In this document: piece by piece, positions 58,175 through 64,000 of the stretch
How positions within the stretch are numbered: position 1 is the first letter of the stretch
Layout: every line of letters begins with the position of its first letter
Origin: a virus
Direction: 5' to 3' (one strand)
Virus record (IMG/VR): IMGVR_UViG_3300017963_000192
Coordinates: 153,704 to 217,703 of that record
DNA length: 64,000 nt
Translations under genes and position numbers: made by a program
The notes under the pieces: generated by a model
Databases searched by the model: none
Told to the model about the DNA's origin: nothing
What the model saw: the letters and a program-made list of their open reading frames with translations, nothing else

Positions 58175-58705
58175 TTAATGTTCTGTTCCCCTGTCTTTAA
58201 TTCCTGCGGGGTCAATTACTTCTAAATATATTCCAAGTCCACTTATAATATCATTATAAGGTAACTTTAAGAAATCAATGATTTCTATAAACATTTTTAT
58301 TATCATTGAATTAGGTACGCTTACGTTAGCAATTAATGGGGTTATCGAAATAAATAAAGACAATGCTTTGTGTATTGGATTATCGTTATCTATTACTTGA
58401 ACAAATCCTGAGATAGAAAGTAAACTTTCCTTTATTATTTTAGGACTTCCTCCAATATTCAAATCCTTTTGAACTCTATCCATCATAAAATTATCAAAAG
58501 AAATCTCAAGAGTTTTATCCAAAATAGAAAAGACAAACAAAGAAAAGTAATCTTGTTTGTTTTCCATAGTAAGATTCTCAAAAGTTTCTCCCACTTTTTC
58601 AAAACCTTCTTCTCTAAGAGTTTTATTCAAACTATCAAGAAAGCTTTTGTAATCTTTATCATTTAAATTCAATGCTTCAAATAAAGTTTCTTTTTTGTGA
58701 TCCAT
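58175..58705 (-). CDS. Unknown helical protein, 176 aa
   Basis: Starts at the last base of the RHH gene stop (TAATG) with GAGGTAA upstream, so co-translated with it. Helical, several hydrophobic stretches but no clear membrane helix. Not recognised; pairing with an RHH repressor gene recalls toxin-antitoxin units, but no toxin motif is seen. Confidence 0.52.
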   Translation of the reverse strand: MDHKKETLFEALNLNDKDYKSFLDSLNKTLREEGFEKVGETFENLTMENKQDYFSLFVFSILDKTLEISFDNFMMDRVQKDLNIGGSPKIIKESLLSISGFVQVIDNDNPIHKALSLFISITPLIANVSVPNSMIIKMFIEIIDFLKLPYNDIISGLGIYLEVIDPAGIKDRGTEH

Positions 58706-58875
58706 TAGTTTACCTCACTATTCCTATCGTTTGATTCTTTAAATGCCTTTAGCTCTTTTTCAACAGCATCAGTAAAAATTCTGCTGTTGTAACCCATAAT
58801 TAATTGATTCTTTTCTTTAATCATCTTCTTGTACTCATCATACAAGTTATCGTCTACGCTAACTTTTATAACCAT
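58705..58875 (-). CDS. Ribbon-helix-helix repressor, 56 aa
   Basis: ATG 58875 follows GGAGGAA. Strand VIKVSVDD, helix NLYDEYKKMIKEKNQL and helix RIFTDAVEKELKAF fit RHH. It sits behind its own promoter and three iterated AT-rich sites (58920-58979), the expected layout of an autorepressed regulator. Confidence 0.68.
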   Translation of the reverse strand: MVIKVSVDDNLYDEYKKMIKEKNQLIMGYNSRIFTDAVEKELKAFKESNDRNSEVN

Positions 58876-58910
58876 TTTAATTCCTCCGAAATATAAACTC
58901 ACTCTATTAT

Positions 58911-58979
58911 AATATAACTAAATTTCCCTTTTTTGTCAACAAAAATTCCCCAAAAAGTACCTAAAAATTCCTCAAAAAG
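58911..58979 (-). promoter_or_regulatory. RHH-gene promoter with three iterated operator-like sites
   Basis: On the minus strand TTGACA (58939-58934), 17 bases, TATATT (58916-58911). Related sequences TTTTTGAGGAATTTTT (58964-58979), TTTTTGGGGAATTTTT (58941-58956) and AAAAAAGGGAAATTT (around 58920-58935) recur about 21-23 bases apart, two helical turns, covering the -35 region. Confidence 0.68.
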
Positions 58980-59013
58980 GGAATTTTATTACCTTGAAAT
59001 TTTAAATTTTTAG

Positions 59014-59042
59014 TTGACTTTTGTGACATAACTATTTAAATT
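59014..59042 (+). promoter_or_regulatory. Promoter for the small-RNA candidate
   Basis: TTGACT (59014-59019), 17 bases, TAAATT (59037-59042), pointing to the right against the local gene direction. It gives a start near 59049. It is the third TTGACT-17-TxxATT promoter in the window. Confidence 0.6.
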
Positions 59043-59048
59043 GTAAAA

Positions 59049-59210
59049 AAGATATAAAAACGTAGTCACACCTATGTTTCTACTCCGATATCTTTTATAC
59101 ACACAAAGTAACTATCTTTAAACCTCCTGCTAAAAACAGTTTAAAGATAAAAGACGGAACAAAGCCTTTTCCTCGCCAGAGTATGTCCAAGGAAAAGGCT
59201 TTTCTTTTAT
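59049..59210 (+). ncRNA. Putative small RNA with anti-Shine-Dalgarno loop
   Basis: About 160 bases with no ORF of note. A stem AAAAGATAT/ATATCTTTT (59047-59055, 59088-59096) is followed by ATCTTTAAAC / GTTTAAAGAT (10-bp perfect stem, 59114-59123 and 59139-59148) with the loop CTCCTGCTAAAAACA. The stretch CCTCCTGCTAA is the exact complement of the TTAGCAGGAGG ribosome sites of the genes at 42325, 52123, 54972 and 56593; the match reaches 18 bases for 54972. A 12-bp terminator stem with TTTTCTTTT ends it. It may sequester those ribosome sites. The evidence is sequence complementarity and the promoter/terminator frame, not expression data. An alternative is a stray regulatory copy acting on the minus strand. 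Confidence 0.6.
59161..59210 (+). terminator. Strong intrinsic terminator
   Basis: AAAGCCTTTTCC (59161-59172) pairs perfectly with GGAAAAGGCTTT (59191-59202) around an 18-base loop, then TCTTTTATTT. On the minus strand the U-run is short, so the + direction (small RNA) is favoured. Confidence 0.8.
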
Positions 59211-59234
59211 TTATCTCGGATACGAGATAGATAA

Positions 59235-59576
59235 TTATATTTTAGGCAATCTCCCACAACCTTCAAGTTTTGAAATATCAACTCCCTTGTAACGCATTTT
59301 TTTAACGAATTCTTCTTCACAGGTTTTACTACAAGCGTAACCTTCACTATACTCATCTGAAATATGTATAGTGTCAATTGCTTTATGTTCCTTCTTACAA
59401 ACATTACATCTTACAATTTCAGCATCCCAGTATTGACATACATTTCCTACATAATCTTCAACAGCATCACAACCCTCAATCATTGGCGGTTCTCCTGGTT
59501 CCCATTGTGTATCGGGATAACCTTTTGTTCTATGATTTACAGAGTGTTTGCAGTTCCAACAAGATTTGTTATTCAT
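59235..59576 (-). CDS. Unknown Cys-rich (zinc) protein, 113 aa
   Basis: Many cysteines: CWNCKHS near the start, then CDAVED...CQYWD, CNVCKKEHK, CSKTCEEE and CGRL. These pairs form two to three zinc modules. No family recognised. A long leader hairpin lies upstream. Confidence 0.6.
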   Translation of the reverse strand: MNNKSCWNCKHSVNHRTKGYPDTQWEPGEPPMIEGCDAVEDYVGNVCQYWDAEIVRCNVCKKEHKAIDTIHISDEYSEGYACSKTCEEEFVKKMRYKGVDISKLEGCGRLPKI

Positions 59577-59592
59577 TATTAACCTCCATTGA

Positions 59593-59651
59593 GAGATAGT
59601 TATTAACTCTGAAACCAGGACATGTCCGATTTCAGGGTTGAAAATTATCTC
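59593..59651 (-). promoter_or_regulatory. Complex leader hairpin
   Basis: GAGATA...TATCTC encloses AACTCTGAAA/TTTCAGGGTT and a central GGACATGTCC palindrome, all in the ~60-base leader of the 59235 gene. No U-run follows, so it is a leader or processing structure, not a terminator. Possible riboregulation. Confidence 0.45.
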
Positions 59652-60022
59652 TACGTGATTGTTATTTCTATCTCAAAACTACCATCACCACCTGTATTAA
59701 TTGTGTGATAGTGTTTACTTTCTGAACGGAGATAGAAAGTTTTCTTTAGAAAGTCAGTCCAAACAGTTCCCTCATTAGAGAATAGATATCCAACATCTCC
59801 AACAACTATTTCTCCGTTTGTTTCAATTGTTGTCTCTCCTTTGAGTTCTCCTAGCCAACAATCTTTTATATGATACTTAACTTTCCTTAATCCTTTCTCA
59901 ACTTTCACAAGAGTACAATTTCCACCGGAATTATCAATGTTACCTCCATAATGTTTTATAAAATCGTGGTCGGTAATTGATATGTTTCCGGCATCAACTG
60001 GAAATGTTTCTGTTATTTTCAT
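59651..60022 (-). CDS. Unknown protein, 123 aa
   Basis: Beta-rich, with repeated GG and T-rich strands (SGGNCTLVKVEKGLRKVKY, and TINTGGDGSFEIEITIT at the end). It overlaps the previous small gene by four bases (ATGA). Function unknown. Confidence 0.55.
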   Translation of the reverse strand: MKITETFPVDAGNISITDHDFIKHYGGNIDNSGGNCTLVKVEKGLRKVKYHIKDCWLGELKGETTIETNGEIVVGDVGYLFSNEGTVWTDFLKKTFYLRSESKHYHTINTGGDGSFEIEITIT

Positions 60023-60195
60023 ATATACTCCTTTACAAATAGTTTCAAATCACCTTTCTTGTAAAAGGTTTTATATGTTGGATTTTTTTTCTTAACATTC
60101 TTTTCGTAGTTTATTGCATTTTCTTCCGTAGCAAAAAATTCATTTGCTACAACTTCACAATCGGCATTAATAACAGTAACTACCCAAACTTCCAT
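60019..60195 (-). CDS. Unknown small protein, 58 aa
   Basis: AGGAGG before ATG 60195. Starts MEVWVVTVIN, with an acidic middle and a basic helix (NVKKKNPTYKTFYKKG). Overlaps the next gene by four bases. Not recognised. Confidence 0.55.
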   Translation of the reverse strand: MEVWVVTVINADCEVVANEFFATEENAINYEKNVKKKNPTYKTFYKKGDLKLFVKEYI

Positions 60196-60276
60196 AAGTT
60201 TCCTCCTAACAAACTGACATTAAAAACAATAAAAATCCTCCGATTTATAATTAATTTTTTTTCTGTTACATCTATC

Positions 60277-60612
60277 TTAAACCCCTTGAACATTTATTCT
60301 ATTACCGTTACTATTAACAACCATACCTTCTTCAAAGACACAATCATCATTATACAACCAAGTACCTCTGTGTTGATACACATTTATGGGTGAGAATCTA
60401 TTGATTCTTTCTTTAGTAGTAGGAGTTCTCCAACCACCAGTATGAAGTTCATAGTAGTCATTTGGTTTAATGATAATGATGTCTGTTCTATGCAAACATA
60501 TATGGTAGTTATGGCCGTTCTTATAAAGCCTAGTATTATTAGCAATAGGCTTACCTTTTTCTTTATCCTTTGCACTTTCATATAGTTCTTTTGCTTCATT
60601 ATACGTTAGCAT
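60277..60612 (-). CDS. Unknown protein, 111 aa
   Basis: AAGGAGG precedes the ATG inside a leader that is also found before the gene at 62756. The protein has a Lys/Glu-rich start and aromatic strands (NYHICLHRTDIIIIKPNDYYELHTG). No family. Confidence 0.55.
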   Translation of the reverse strand: MLTYNEAKELYESAKDKEKGKPIANNTRLYKNGHNYHICLHRTDIIIIKPNDYYELHTGGWRTPTTKERINRFSPINVYQHRGTWLYNDDCVFEEGMVVNSNGNRINVQGV

Positions 60613-60618
60613 ATCTAT

Positions 60619-60671
60619 ACCTCCTTGAAATATTATTTGTTCTGGTTTTATTTAAAAAACATTTAACGCTC
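60619..60671 (-). repeat. Leader repeat A (copy 1)
   Basis: A ~50-base leader shared with 63748-63800: GCTTTAA-like start, TTTAAATAAAACCA, AACA, TAATATTTCAAGGAGGT. About 80% identical by eye. Both copies end at the ribosome site of the following gene. Confidence 0.62.
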
Positions 60672-60735
60672 TTTATATTATTTCTTAACTCACCAATATC
60701 ATCTACATAATCAATTACTAAATCAAAGCAAGAAT

Positions 60736-61146
60736 CTACGTCTGTGAATAAAAGCCTTGATCCTTTGCATCCTCACTACTTTCCCAACCAAAGTAATCGT
60801 TATCTTCATAACACTTGCTATGAAATAACTTAATGAATTGGCTGTTTTTGGGATTCCCCTCACCACTCCAAATCATTTTGATATACTTTAGTCTTATTTC
60901 TTCGTGCTTTTCTTCATCTTTTCTTAACTTCTTATACTTTTTAATGTTTCCTTTAAGATACATAAGTACCATAATATCCCACTCACCATCATCGTTTAGA
61001 ATCGCCCCATATCCATCATAACTACCCTCTATAGTCTGTCCATTAGGTAGTAACAATGTGCATTGGTTCAATTCCATAGGTGGATGGTCATAAGGGTTTT
61101 TAATAGAAACACCACATACCGGACATTCCCACGAATATAATCCCAT
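60736..61146 (-). CDS. Conserved phage-like protein with zinc pair, 136 aa
   Basis: The start MGLYSWECPVCG and the segment LPNGQTIEGSYDGYGAIL match small phage proteins in which a zinc pair at the N-terminus is joined with a histidine and cysteine near the end (LFHSKCYED). Function unknown. Confidence 0.6.
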   Translation of the reverse strand: MGLYSWECPVCGVSIKNPYDHPPMELNQCTLLLPNGQTIEGSYDGYGAILNDDGEWDIMVLMYLKGNIKKYKKLRKDEEKHEEIRLKYIKMIWSGEGNPKNSQFIKLFHSKCYEDNDYFGWESSEDAKDQGFYSQT

Positions 61147-61150
61147 ATCT

Positions 61151-61429
61151 TTACCTCCTCTTTTTATAAATCTTTTCTAAAGTATCTAATAAGTTGTCTG
61201 ATAAATTAAATAATAACCTATAGCTAATTTTAACTTTCCCACTCTCTATATTAGATATATATTGCTGTGTACAACCCATTTTATCCGCAAGTTCTTTTTG
61301 AGTTAATCTACATAACATCCTTATGTATATAATGGTATCACCATCAAACATTTTAACTGAATCTATTGCTTTTTTTATTTCCCCTAAATCGTTCACTATC
61401 TTTAGCATACTCTCTATGTGATATCCCAT
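61151..61429 (-). CDS. XRE-type HTH regulator, 92 aa
   Basis: ATG 61429 (MGYHIES) follows GGAGG. Helix-turn-helix near residues 40-75 (RLTQKELADKMGCTQQYISNIESGKVKIS), the cro/C1 pattern. It overlaps the control region of its paralogue upstream. Probably a small transcription regulator. Confidence 0.8.
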   Translation of the reverse strand: MGYHIESMLKIVNDLGEIKKAIDSVKMFDGDTIIYIRMLCRLTQKELADKMGCTQQYISNIESGKVKISYRLLFNLSDNLLDTLEKIYKKRR

Positions 61430-61443
61430 ACCTTTACCTCCAT

Positions 61444-61926
61444 CTATAGCTTTAATTTGTTCCATTGTATAGAATTATTATCTATACTTATTTCAAACAC
61501 ACCTATCATATTACACTTTTTACACATCACCTCTATACTAGCCTTACTTTCACTTTTAGATAGTTTAGTTAAATGTTTACACGCTTTTATACTATTTTTA
61601 TCTAGTATATGGTCGCAATTTATTTTATTATTAACATCCTTAACAATGTCTAATAAACTAATCAAAACCTTTATAGAAGCCTTTTCTCTACCAGACTCTA
61701 TATGACTTAGATATTGTTGAGTTATTCCAAGAGCTTTGGCAAACTCAATTTGAGTCATTCTAACAAAACTTCTTATTCTTTTAAAAGTCATACCTCCAAA
61801 ATCCTCTATTATATTAACAGACTCCTCAACAGTCCTTAACTCCTTTTCCCATAATAAAAACATTTTCTTTCTATTTCTACGATTTCTGTCTACCATACCT
61901 TTGAAAACCCTTCGTTTCTCGACCAT
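61444..61926 (-). CDS. XRE-type HTH regulator with extra C-terminal domain, 160 aa
   Basis: GGAGG precedes the ATG. HTH near residues 55-95 (RMTQIEFAKALGITQQYLSHIESGREKAS). A basic N-terminus (RNRRNRKK) and a C-terminal Cys-containing part (CDHILDKN, CKHL, CKKC) that may bind zinc. Paralogue of the next gene; the pair may have complementary roles. Confidence 0.78.
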   Translation of the reverse strand: MVEKRRVFKGMVDRNRRNRKKMFLLWEKELRTVEESVNIIEDFGGMTFKRIRSFVRMTQIEFAKALGITQQYLSHIESGREKASIKVLISLLDIVKDVNNKINCDHILDKNSIKACKHLTKLSKSESKASIEVMCKKCNMIGVFEISIDNNSIQWNKLKL

Positions 61927-61960
61927 TCACTAACCTCCTTTAAATATAAATAATCTTTAT

Positions 61961-61986
61961 CTAACCTACCACATTGGATAGGTTAG
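61961..61986. terminator. Possible terminator hairpin upstream of the XRE genes
   Basis: CTAACCTA (61961-61968) pairs with TAGGTTAG (61979-61986). On the minus strand it follows the 62015 gene and is trailed by a U-poor sequence, so termination is weak. A TATACATT core occurs nearby at 61999. Confidence 0.4.
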
Positions 61987-62014
61987 CTACTGACTATTTA
62001 TACATTAAATACTG

Positions 62015-62224
62015 TTATCTTATTACATCAGTTACGCAAACAACTTCGTCAGAATTAGGGTTTAAATCATTCCAAAAAGACTCATACTTTTCCTTAACAC
62101 CTTGCTCAGTATCAATACCTGTAAACAAGCTATTAGTATCAGTATCAATCATTTCTATTCTTGACTCACCAACAACCTCGTTGGTTTCCCTATCTCTTGC
62201 GAGTGCAGTTACATAGAATAACAT
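62015..62224 (-). CDS. Unknown protein, 69 aa
   Basis: ATG 62224 follows GGAGG; an extension to 62257 overlaps the next gene. Alternating acidic and hydrophobic residues, helical at the end. No motif. Confidence 0.52.
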   Translation of the reverse strand: MLFYVTALARDRETNEVVGESRIEMIDTDTNSLFTGIDTEQGVKEKYESFWNDLNPNSDEVVCVTDVIR

Positions 62225-62225
62225 A

Positions 62226-62696
62226 TTAAACCTCCATTTCAAATAGACATTCTGCAATTATCCATTCCACGTCTTTTTCTTTCCAAGATTTTTTTATTTC
62301 TTCATAGTCATATCCATAGGAACATAGAACATCAATTATTTGATCTTCTGTATAATCATTTAGATTAACAGTTTCTCTTATATGTTGTACTGTGCCATCT
62401 GGATATTTAACATCCTCCATAAATTCATATAGTTCATCACTTATTTTTCTTCCATACTGATTAAATGATGGGTCAGTTAATGTCCATACTGAAAGTGGTA
62501 CTGGTTTTCCTTTTTCGTTCTTTCCAGTTTTAAGTATTTCTTTTCCACCACATTTATCAGTATCTTTGTATTCACAACGCAGACAGTATTCTATGCCGTG
62601 AAATTGAACTAACCAACATTCTGCTGTTAAATCAGACTGTTGGATAGTTTTTACATTACTGAGTTGACCATCTTCTCTTAAATTTTTTATTTTCAT
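62226..62696 (-). CDS. Unknown protein with Cys pairs, 156 aa
   Basis: Mixed alpha/beta. CLRC and CGGKE near residues 38-50, and a YGYDYEEIKKSW region near 128. A zinc site is possible. Not recognised. Confidence 0.55.
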   Translation of the reverse strand: MKIKNLREDGQLSNVKTIQQSDLTAECWLVQFHGIEYCLRCEYKDTDKCGGKEILKTGKNEKGKPVPLSVWTLTDPSFNQYGRKISDELYEFMEDVKYPDGTVQHIRETVNLNDYTEDQIIDVLCSYGYDYEEIKKSWKEKDVEWIIAECLFEMEV

Positions 62697-62725
62697 ATTA
62701 AACCACCTCCTTGATTAAAACTTGT

Positions 62726-62748
62726 GCCGACTCTCAACGAGAGCCAGC
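62726..62748 (-). terminator. Probable terminator
   Basis: GCCGACTCTC and GAGAGCCAGC pair around AAC, with two wobbles, then ACAAGTTTTAATC on the minus strand. Sits directly after the 62756 gene. Confidence 0.6.
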
Positions 62749-62755
62749 ATAAATT

Positions 62756-63742
62756 TTACTCGCCTAATATTTTAACATCAACATCTTTGTTATCACCAAT
62801 GATTGATTTAACCAGAGCAGTCATGTTCTGACCAATTCTGATTGCATCTTCTGGGTTTGCCAGACCAAACCCTTCACCATTGAAACCATCCATCATGGTA
62901 TCAGGAGTCATCTCATACTTAGCAAATCTGGTAATGTTAAGTTGATCTGTTCTTGTCAAAAGTAAGGGGTCATAGCCAGGTGGATTCATAATGTTATGGA
63001 TACAAAAGTATGGATTTCTTTTGTTATTCTTCATGAAGATAGGTCGTATTCTTTCCAACACTATCTTGAGATCATGAAGTTTCTCGTCAAGATATTTAAG
63101 CATACTCTCACCATAGTTATTACCAAATTTTAAGTCTTGTGCTATGTCCTTATCCAATCCTTTTAACTCTTTCAGCTTACGCAGAAAGTGTGGCTTACTA
63201 AGAAGTGTCATCCCAGCATATCGAAAGATGTCTTCTTTAATATCATGTAGGTCTGGGAGTGCTTTACCATTTCTTATTATCAAATTGCAAAGAAGAAATC
63301 TGCCCTCATCACTAACAGTAATATCAGCTTTAGGTATGGCTTTTGATATGTCTATCAGTGCCAATATGACAAGCAAACTATTGTACTCATTGCCCTGTAC
63401 CTTACAGAAGGCACGTGCTTGTTTTTTAGGATTATCATTACGAAATGATATGTATCCAGCCTTTTTGAGTTCTCTGCATGTCTTGGCATGATCTCTGTTT
63501 TTGGCAAAGATTTCTGAATATCTTTTGCCTACTATCTCCCATGCCTTGTCCCTATATTTATTTATTAATGGGTTATCCCATTTAGGATAATAACTATAAG
63601 GATCAAGCCAGAAGTTTTCACATGACCATACATCTTTAAACTTACCGCTGTTGTAATGTAGAGTGATCTCATACATCTTATTGATTTGAGAATCTGTAAA
63701 TGGTTTATCAGGCGTAACCGTAAAGTGTAATGTTCTACCCAT
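62756..63742 (-). CDS. Unknown protein, 328 aa
   Basis: ATG 63742 (MGRTLHFTVTPDKP) follows AGGAGGT at the end of the repeated leader. Helical with several conserved-looking blocks (KWDNPLINKYRDKAWEIVG, CNLIIRNGKALPDL, NPYFCIHNIMNPPGYDPLL and a Gly-rich GFNGEGFGLANPED). The base composition looks less AT-rich than its neighbours, a hint of different origin. I do not recognise it. Confidence 0.6.
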   Translation of the reverse strand: MGRTLHFTVTPDKPFTDSQINKMYEITLHYNSGKFKDVWSCENFWLDPYSYYPKWDNPLINKYRDKAWEIVGKRYSEIFAKNRDHAKTCRELKKAGYISFRNDNPKKQARAFCKVQGNEYNSLLVILALIDISKAIPKADITVSDEGRFLLCNLIIRNGKALPDLHDIKEDIFRYAGMTLLSKPHFLRKLKELKGLDKDIAQDLKFGNNYGESMLKYLDEKLHDLKIVLERIRPIFMKNNKRNPYFCIHNIMNPPGYDPLLLTRTDQLNITRFAKYEMTPDTMMDGFNGEGFGLANPEDAIRIGQNMTALVKSIIGDNKDVDVKILGE

Positions 63743-63747
63743 AATTA

Positions 63748-63800
63748 ACCTCCTTGAAATATTACCTGTTTTGGTTTTATTTAAATACACATTAAAGCTC
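63748..63800 (-). repeat. Leader repeat A (copy 2)
   Basis: Second copy of the leader at 60619-60671; ends in the ribosome site of the 62756 gene. In one reading frame both could encode LNKT(R/K)T-x-NISRR, but no start codon supports a protein. Confidence 0.62.
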
Positions 63801-63840
63801 TGAAACTTTTATCTACCTATAGTATCGACACCTCTACCAT

Positions 63841-63880
63841 TTTACTTTAGTACTTTTTTGTTTACTTTAATACTTTTTTG
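63841..63880. repeat. 20-bp tandem repeat, two copies
   Basis: TTTACTTTAGTACTTTTTTG (63841-63860) followed by TTTACTTTAATACTTTTTTG (63861-63880), one mismatch. Lies upstream of the 62756 gene and may be a regulator site. Confidence 0.85.
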
Positions 63881-63931
63881 TGACCAACAATATATTTATA
63901 TAAACATAAAACTACTATGTGTACATAACCC

Positions 63932-64000
63932 CTATTTTTGACATTTGCGAATAACGACGCCTAAACCTTCGCCTAAACCTTCGCCTAAACCTTCGCCTAA
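63932..64000 (-). CDS. Possible C-terminal end of a minus-strand gene with LGEG repeats (cut by window)
   Basis: On the minus strand the last 69 bases are open and end in TAG at 63934-63932; the frame reads (LGEG) repeats then LGVVIRKCQK. The 5' side is outside the window. The alternative + strand frame reads PKPS repeats after a TTG at 63945. The repeat alone cannot show which is real. Confidence 0.3.
   Translation of the reverse strand, partial: LGEGLGEGLGEGLGVVIRKCQK
63958..64000. repeat. 12-bp tandem repeat at the window edge
   Basis: CGCCTAAACCTT three times in full (63958-63993), followed by CGCCTAA up to the last base, so more copies may lie beyond. It is GC-richer than its surroundings. 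Confidence 0.9.

Noticed and set aside
59123-59133. TTAGCAGGAGG on the minus strand at 59133-59123 as a ribosome site for a gene
   Set aside because: No ATG follows within 20 bases; the first GTG leads to a ten-codon frame. The + strand small-RNA reading explains the promoter and terminator better.
60619-60750. Open minus-strand frame reading LNKTRTNNISRRYRYANV through the leader
   Set aside because: No ATG, GTG or TTG start is available after the last stop; similarity to the other leader looks like nucleotide-level leader repetition.
1-64000. tRNA genes or a CRISPR array
   Set aside because: No cloverleaf with a GGTTCGA-like arm and CCA-like end, and no regularly spaced repeat/spacer series were found by eye; this is not a tool-based search.

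Overview
The window looks like one continuous piece of a large, AT-rich, tailed double-stranded DNA phage genome (or a closely related prophage). The evidence is tightly packed and often overlapping genes, a terminase large subunit with its intein, a nearly complete phage replication and recombination set, and many small unrecognised zinc-ribbon and helix-turn-helix proteins. No rRNA, tRNA, CRISPR array or host housekeeping block is visible. Shine-Dalgarno sites of the GGAGG type and TTGACA-like promoters point to a low-GC bacterial host, but the host cannot be named. Head and tail structural genes must lie outside the window.

Layout. Bases 1-46067 are almost all on the + strand. They carry a Rad50/SbcC-type nuclease subunit (cut by the left edge), an HNH-dUTPase fusion, a class II (B12-type) ribonucleotide reductase with four inteins, a UvsY-like candidate, a gp32-like SSB, a RuvC-like resolvase, a Dam-like adenine methyltransferase, a uracil-DNA-glycosylase/DNA polymerase I fusion with three inteins, a sliding clamp, a RecA-like recombinase, a PD-(D/E)XK nuclease, a DnaC-like loader, a DnaB helicase with one intein, a primase, a tubulin/FtsZ-like GTPase, an SF2 helicase, a sigma factor, a gamma-glutamylcyclotransferase and TerL with one intein. 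One minus-strand winged-helix gene (15773-16360) interrupts this run and faces a ribbon-helix-helix gene across a promoter region. Bases 46054-63742 are all on the minus strand: a lytic transglycosylase, an AcrVA2-like candidate, an ORF broken by an in-frame TGA, an HNH endonuclease, a DUF932 protein, an ATP-grasp ligase, lipoprotein and membrane proteins, several DNA-binding regulators and many small hypotheticals, as expected of an early or accessory takeover region.

How it works together. The + strand genes can supply deoxynucleotides (RNR, dUTPase), remove uracil, load and run a replisome (DnaC-like, DnaB, primase, PolA, clamp, SSB), recombine (Rad50-like, RecA-like, UvsY-like, resolvases, SF2 helicase), redirect transcription (sigma factor) and package DNA (TerL). 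Nine inteins sit at catalytic or nucleotide-binding positions of four of these proteins.

Regulation. Three promoters share a TATACATT/AATGTATA operator-like sequence over the -10 element. A separate + strand unit at 59014-59210 has a promoter, a 15-base loop and a terminator; the loop region is perfectly complementary to an unusual TTAGCAGGAGG ribosome-binding site found before four genes. That putative anti-Shine-Dalgarno small RNA and the intein collection are the most noteworthy content.
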